A stretch of 64,000 nucleotides of DNA from Acidobacteriota bacterium. Lineage in GTDB: Bacteria; Acidobacteriota; Terriglobia; 20CM-2-55-15. The position numbers and the translations under genes are program-made. Positions 60,821-64,000 of this stretch are shown here, piece after piece; positions within the stretch are counted from its first letter, which is position 1, and the number at the start of each line of letters is the position of its first letter. The notes below the pieces were generated by a model. That model saw nothing but the letters and a program-made list of their open reading frames with translations, was not told the origin of the DNA and searched no databases. The stretch is taken from contig QHWY01000105.1 in the NCBI GenBank assembly GCA_003223875.1, forward strand, positions 1 to 64,000, given 5' to 3'.

Positions 60821-63800
60821 TTAGAACACCGCACGCAACGACACCTGAGCGCGACGAGCATTGGTGCCATCCGGACTGCTCGCTGTCGAACTGCCGGTCC
60901 CGTAGGATGGAATGTAGCTCAGCGTCGACCCAGTCAGACTGTATTCGTCCGTACGGCGGCTCGTGTTGTACTGCCTATTGAATACGTTGAAAGCTTCAAA
61001 AGTGAGATAACCTGTAACGCGATCTGTGATTGGAATCCTCTTGGAGAGGCGCGCATCGAAGCGATAGATGCGATCCAAATCCAGATTGCTGACCGGCTGA
61101 AATGGCACGCGGAAACTGCAGCCGCAGCCATTGAGTGAGCCGGCAACCAGGGCACCGGTGAAGGCATTCCCGGAGACCGCTGTCGTAGAGTTAACAGGTC
61201 GCGACGACTGGAGCGTTGTTATTTCGCTCAACTGCCAATTGTTGATGAGATGACGGGCCAAGGCGCTGCTACTCGTGCTGAATGTCGGACTCCAAACAAA
61301 GCTAATTGCTGCGCGATGGCGGATGTCATTTGCTGCTGAACCTTTTTCAGCGGCAAAGTTGCCGTTGTCGTAGCTCGTGGGGCCTGAGTCATAGAAGACA
61401 TTGGGATCTCCGGTCGGTTGGTTGAAGTCGATCGCGTGCGACCAGGTATAGGACACCGACGCCTGAAATCCGCGGCTGTACCGCTTATTCACCTGAATGG
61501 CCAACCCATCGAAATAGCTCAGTCCGGGATTTTCGAGCTCGTTGACTCGGCGGTATCTGGGATCGACTCTTGTACGATAAGTGGGCGTTGTGTAAGTTCC
61601 GGCTACATTCCCAGTGCGGTCCAGAATCGTATACGTGACCGGCGGCCCCAGAGCTCCAACGTTCAAGTCTCTGACGCCATACAACCGCACGCCCCGGCTC
61701 CACAAATAAGAGATACTGAGATCGATATTCGTCGTGAGCTGCCGCTCGATAGCAAGGTTGGCTTGATGCGTGTACGGGTTTCGCAGGCTCTTGTCCGCAA
61801 ATGTGATGTCGACCGTTCCAGGAAGCGGATTGAACGCCGTGGAAGGAAGATAATTCGGATAGACTGGGCCCGCAGCGAGCTGCTCGGATGTGGCGCTATT
61901 GTATGTGATGGCTTTGCGATAGACGTTGTTATTAGTGAAGAGCCTGTTGATCAGCCCTGACTGATATCGGGCGAAAAACATGCCATATCCGGCGCGAATC
62001 ACCGAATTCGAGTTGATCCTATAGGAAACACCGGCCCGCGGAGCAATGTTGTCCGTTGCAGAGTGGATGGTACCGGTCTGCGGGTAGTCCGGATTGACGA
62101 CGGTAGGACGAGGGATTGAGGTGTAGTCATACCGCAGGCCGAAATTCAGCACCACGTCGGGATTGATGCGAAACTGATCCTGCGCATACAAACCGTACGT
62201 CTTCAGGTTGATATCGACGACCGGGTTTCCGAACGCTTGCGAGTACGTGGTCCAGTTCTTCAAACCCGCCGTGTTTCCGCTAAAGTCCAACGCAAAATTG
62301 TTTAGCGTGAGATAACTGTAACTGCCATACCGATTGATAAGCTGCTCCTGATAATCTTCGGTGTGCATGATATCAACGCCGAATTTCATCGTATGCGCAC
62401 CAGTATTCCAGCTCACATTGTCGGCGTACTCGAAGCGGGTCTCGCTCGGATTCAATCGTGGATAGGCGTTGGCAAGACCCAAATTACTTGTGCTGTTGAT
62501 TGTCAGGCTGGCCAGACCGAGGCCTGGATAAAGGAAGTCCGGGCTTGCAGGGTCGTACAACCGATCCTTGAACCATCCGAAGCGGGCTTCGTTGACGACG
62601 CGTGGACTTACGATGGTCGTTAACTGTGCGCGCCCGTATGCGTCCCGGACCGTGGAGTCGGCATTGTTACCTATGGCATTTCCGTTGGAAAAAACGATTC
62701 CGGTTGCCTGTATGCCGTGCGGAGAAATCCAGCGCAAGCCGCTCAGACTGAAGCTCAGACTATTCCGGTCGTTTAACCGGTAATCCATCTTGCCAAAACC
62801 GAGATCCTGCTGCACGGTTCGCGAGACGGTTCCGAAATTACGCGTTGTCAGCACCTGGATCGCTGTTTGACACTGCGCTGCCGTCGCTTGGATGGTTGCG
62901 GTCGGGTTGGGACAGGGGTTCCTCGCCGCATCCAATGTACCGGCCGCGGTGAAAAGGTTTGCGCTCGTGACTGTGGCGATCGCCGGAAAGTTCCGCCGCG
63001 TGGCTTCGTAATTGAAGAAGTAGAACAGCTTGTCTTTGATCAATGAACCGCCCAAGCTCGCGCCGGCCTGATGTCGAATGTCCTGAGGATTGAAACTGGC
63101 ATAACGGTCACGCGCGTTCAAACTTCGATTGCGAAAGAACCAGTAGGCGGTTCCGTGAACGTCGTTGCTTCCGCTCTTGGTGATCGTGTTCACCACGCCG
63201 CCCATCGCTTGGCCATATTCAGCAGCATAATTATTGGAGATGACCTGGAATTCCTGCACGGCCTCTTGAGAAATCGGGCTGGTGATCCGCGTCCGTCCGG
63301 CGTTCTCGTTGTAAAACGTGTTGGTCGTGTCATTCCCGTCGGTCAGAAAGGCATTGTGGCCGCCAATGCCGCGAAAACTCAGCAGACCGAACGCACCGTC
63401 GGGGACAACAGCCGGTGTCAGCAGAACGAAAGAATCGACCCGCCGGCCATTGATTGGCAGTTCGATAATCTGCCTTGAATTCACCAGTTGGGAGACGTCG
63501 GTCTTCGTGTCTTCGAGCAGTACTGCTTCGGCCGTGACTTCGACGCTCGTCTCCGTGCCCGCCACGGCCAGCTCCACATGAAGATCGATATTCTGGCCAA
63601 CCGCCAATGTGATTCCTGTCGCTTGGTAAGTTGCGAAGGCACTCTTATTGACGGTTACGCTGTACCCTTCCGCAGGAATGAGAGCGGGGGCGGTAAATAC
63701 GCCCTGTCCGTTTGTATCCAGATTACGCCGGATTCCCTTGGCCTCATTCGAGATCACAACGGAAGCACCGGGAACTGCGGCTTTCGAGGCGTCCTGCACC

Positions 63801-63898
63801 ACTCCGGAAATGCTTCCGAGACCGGCACCCGACTGGCCAAGCGCATGCGCTGCAAAAGCAAAAATTAAAACAACTAAAATCGCACTCTTTCGCTTCAT
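60821..63898 (-). CDS. TonB-dependent receptor with N-terminal carboxypeptidase-regulatory-like domain (Oar-type), copy 2
   Basis: 1025 residues from ATG 63898, preceded on the minus strand by a run of G that can serve as SD. Signal peptide (KSAILVVLIFAFAAHALGQS), regulatory-like domain (SISGVVQDASKAAVPGASVV), plug (IIELPINGRRVDSFVLLTPA, AEYGQAMGGVVNTITKSGSN) and a beta barrel ending ...VSLRAVF. It shares layout but only moderate similarity with copy 1, 25 bp downstream, so an old tandem duplication or paired receptors is likely. The two are co-directional and probably co-transcribed. Confidence 0.9.
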   Translation of the reverse strand: MKRKSAILVVLIFAFAAHALGQSGAGLGSISGVVQDASKAAVPGASVVISNEAKGIRRNLDTNGQGVFTAPALIPAEGYSVTVNKSAFATYQATGITLAVGQNIDLHVELAVAGTETSVEVTAEAVLLEDTKTDVSQLVNSRQIIELPINGRRVDSFVLLTPAVVPDGAFGLLSFRGIGGHNAFLTDGNDTTNTFYNENAGRTRITSPISQEAVQEFQVISNNYAAEYGQAMGGVVNTITKSGSNDVHGTAYWFFRNRSLNARDRYASFNPQDIRHQAGASLGGSLIKDKLFYFFNYEATRRNFPAIATVTSANLFTAAGTLDAARNPCPNPTATIQATAAQCQTAIQVLTTRNFGTVSRTVQQDLGFGKMDYRLNDRNSLSFSLSGLRWISPHGIQATGIVFSNGNAIGNNADSTVRDAYGRAQLTTIVSPRVVNEARFGWFKDRLYDPASPDFLYPGLGLASLTINSTSNLGLANAYPRLNPSETRFEYADNVSWNTGAHTMKFGVDIMHTEDYQEQLINRYGSYSYLTLNNFALDFSGNTAGLKNWTTYSQAFGNPVVDINLKTYGLYAQDQFRINPDVVLNFGLRYDYTSIPRPTVVNPDYPQTGTIHSATDNIAPRAGVSYRINSNSVIRAGYGMFFARYQSGLINRLFTNNNVYRKAITYNSATSEQLAAGPVYPNYLPSTAFNPLPGTVDITFADKSLRNPYTHQANLAIERQLTTNIDLSISYLWSRGVRLYGVRDLNVGALGPPVTYTILDRTGNVAGTYTTPTYRTRVDPRYRRVNELENPGLSYFDGLAIQVNKRYSRGFQASVSYTWSHAIDFNQPTGDPNVFYDSGPTSYDNGNFAAEKGSAANDIRHRAAISFVWSPTFSTSSSALARHLINNWQLSEITTLQSSRPVNSTTAVSGNAFTGALVAGSLNGCGCSFRVPFQPVSNLDLDRIYRFDARLSKRIPITDRVTGYLTFEAFNVFNRQYNTSRRTDEYSLTGSTLSYIPSYGTGSSTASSPDGTNARRAQVSLRAVF

Positions 63899-63954
63899 AG
63901 GTTTCCCCCCCCAAAACCGCAGCCGAAAAAGCACACAAAGAACAGTCTTCCCTA

Positions 63955-64000
63955 GTGCGGTTTCTTGTGCCTTTTTGTGATCTTCATTGTGCCTTTTGTG
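63955..64000. repeat. GCCACAAA/GGCACAAA-type repeat at the window edge
   Basis: TTCTTGTGCCTTTTTGTGAT and ATTGTGCCTTTTGTG are direct repeats of the right arm of this family. The left partner, if any, lies outside the window. Confidence 0.4.

Overview
The window reads as chromosome from a Gram-negative, probably soil-dwelling Acidobacteriota-like bacterium. GC is moderate (about 55% by eye). The support is two very large outer-membrane receptors with an N-terminal carboxypeptidase-regulatory-like domain and a C-terminal phenylalanine (Oar-type), DUF6152 and M13 secreted proteins, heme-c/PHM-like secreted proteins, a probable menaquinone (futalosine-route) prenyltransferase, and many palindromic intergenic repeats. 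The phylum assignment is inference; there is no rRNA in the window.

Layout. 1-8.6 kb: end of a PH-like protein, thrS (minus strand), then infC-rpmI-rplT-pheS-pheT, a ZapB-like coiled coil, zapA, a probable 6S RNA and a YmdB-type phosphodiesterase. 8.6-13.7 kb: ffh, rpsP-khpA-rimM-trmD-rplS, a small membrane protein and thiE. 13.7-19.4 kb: a divergent pyrimidine locus (pyrF-pyrD on minus; pyrR-pyrB-pyrC plus an exported M20 peptidase on plus). 19.4-28.7 kb: leuS, a YCII remnant, a secreted heme-c/PHM-like protein with a beta-sandwich partner, a nucleotidyltransferase two-gene module, and secreted DUF6152, hypothetical and M13 proteins. 28.9-38.7 kb (minus): an RNase H, a zinc-ribbon coiled coil, tRNA(CAU), rpoD, dnaG, mutS2, larB and a ChaN-like protein. 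38.7-42.3 kb: a UbiA-type prenyltransferase, a processive GT2 and an M24 peptidase. 42.3-49.5 kb: an accessory redox region with a second copy of the heme-c/PHM plus partner pair, a Tat-type flavoenzyme with a beta-sandwich neighbour, an exported VOC protein and an FMN alpha-hydroxyacid oxidase carrying a CxxCH motif. 49.6-57.4 kb: efp, selA, purH, a TPR protein and an ECF sigma/anti-sigma pair. 57.4-64 kb: tandem repeats, a MITE-like element and two TonB-dependent receptors.

How it fits together. The first 19 kb and the rpoD-dnaG-mutS2 block are housekeeping: translation, secretion, pyrimidines and replication. The accessory capacity is envelope redox chemistry and polymer uptake or degradation. 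The most unusual observations are a duplicated two-gene heme-c/PHM-like plus beta-sandwich module, a CxxCH motif inside an exported FMN oxidase, an anti-sigma factor with a cysteine-less thioredoxin-like sensor domain, probable AUC (ATC) start codons for infC and rimM, and a rich population of short palindromic elements. Two of these are 98%-identical 310-bp MITE-like copies that each abut a stop codon, and others have been absorbed into the coding sequences of mutS2 and the RNase H gene.
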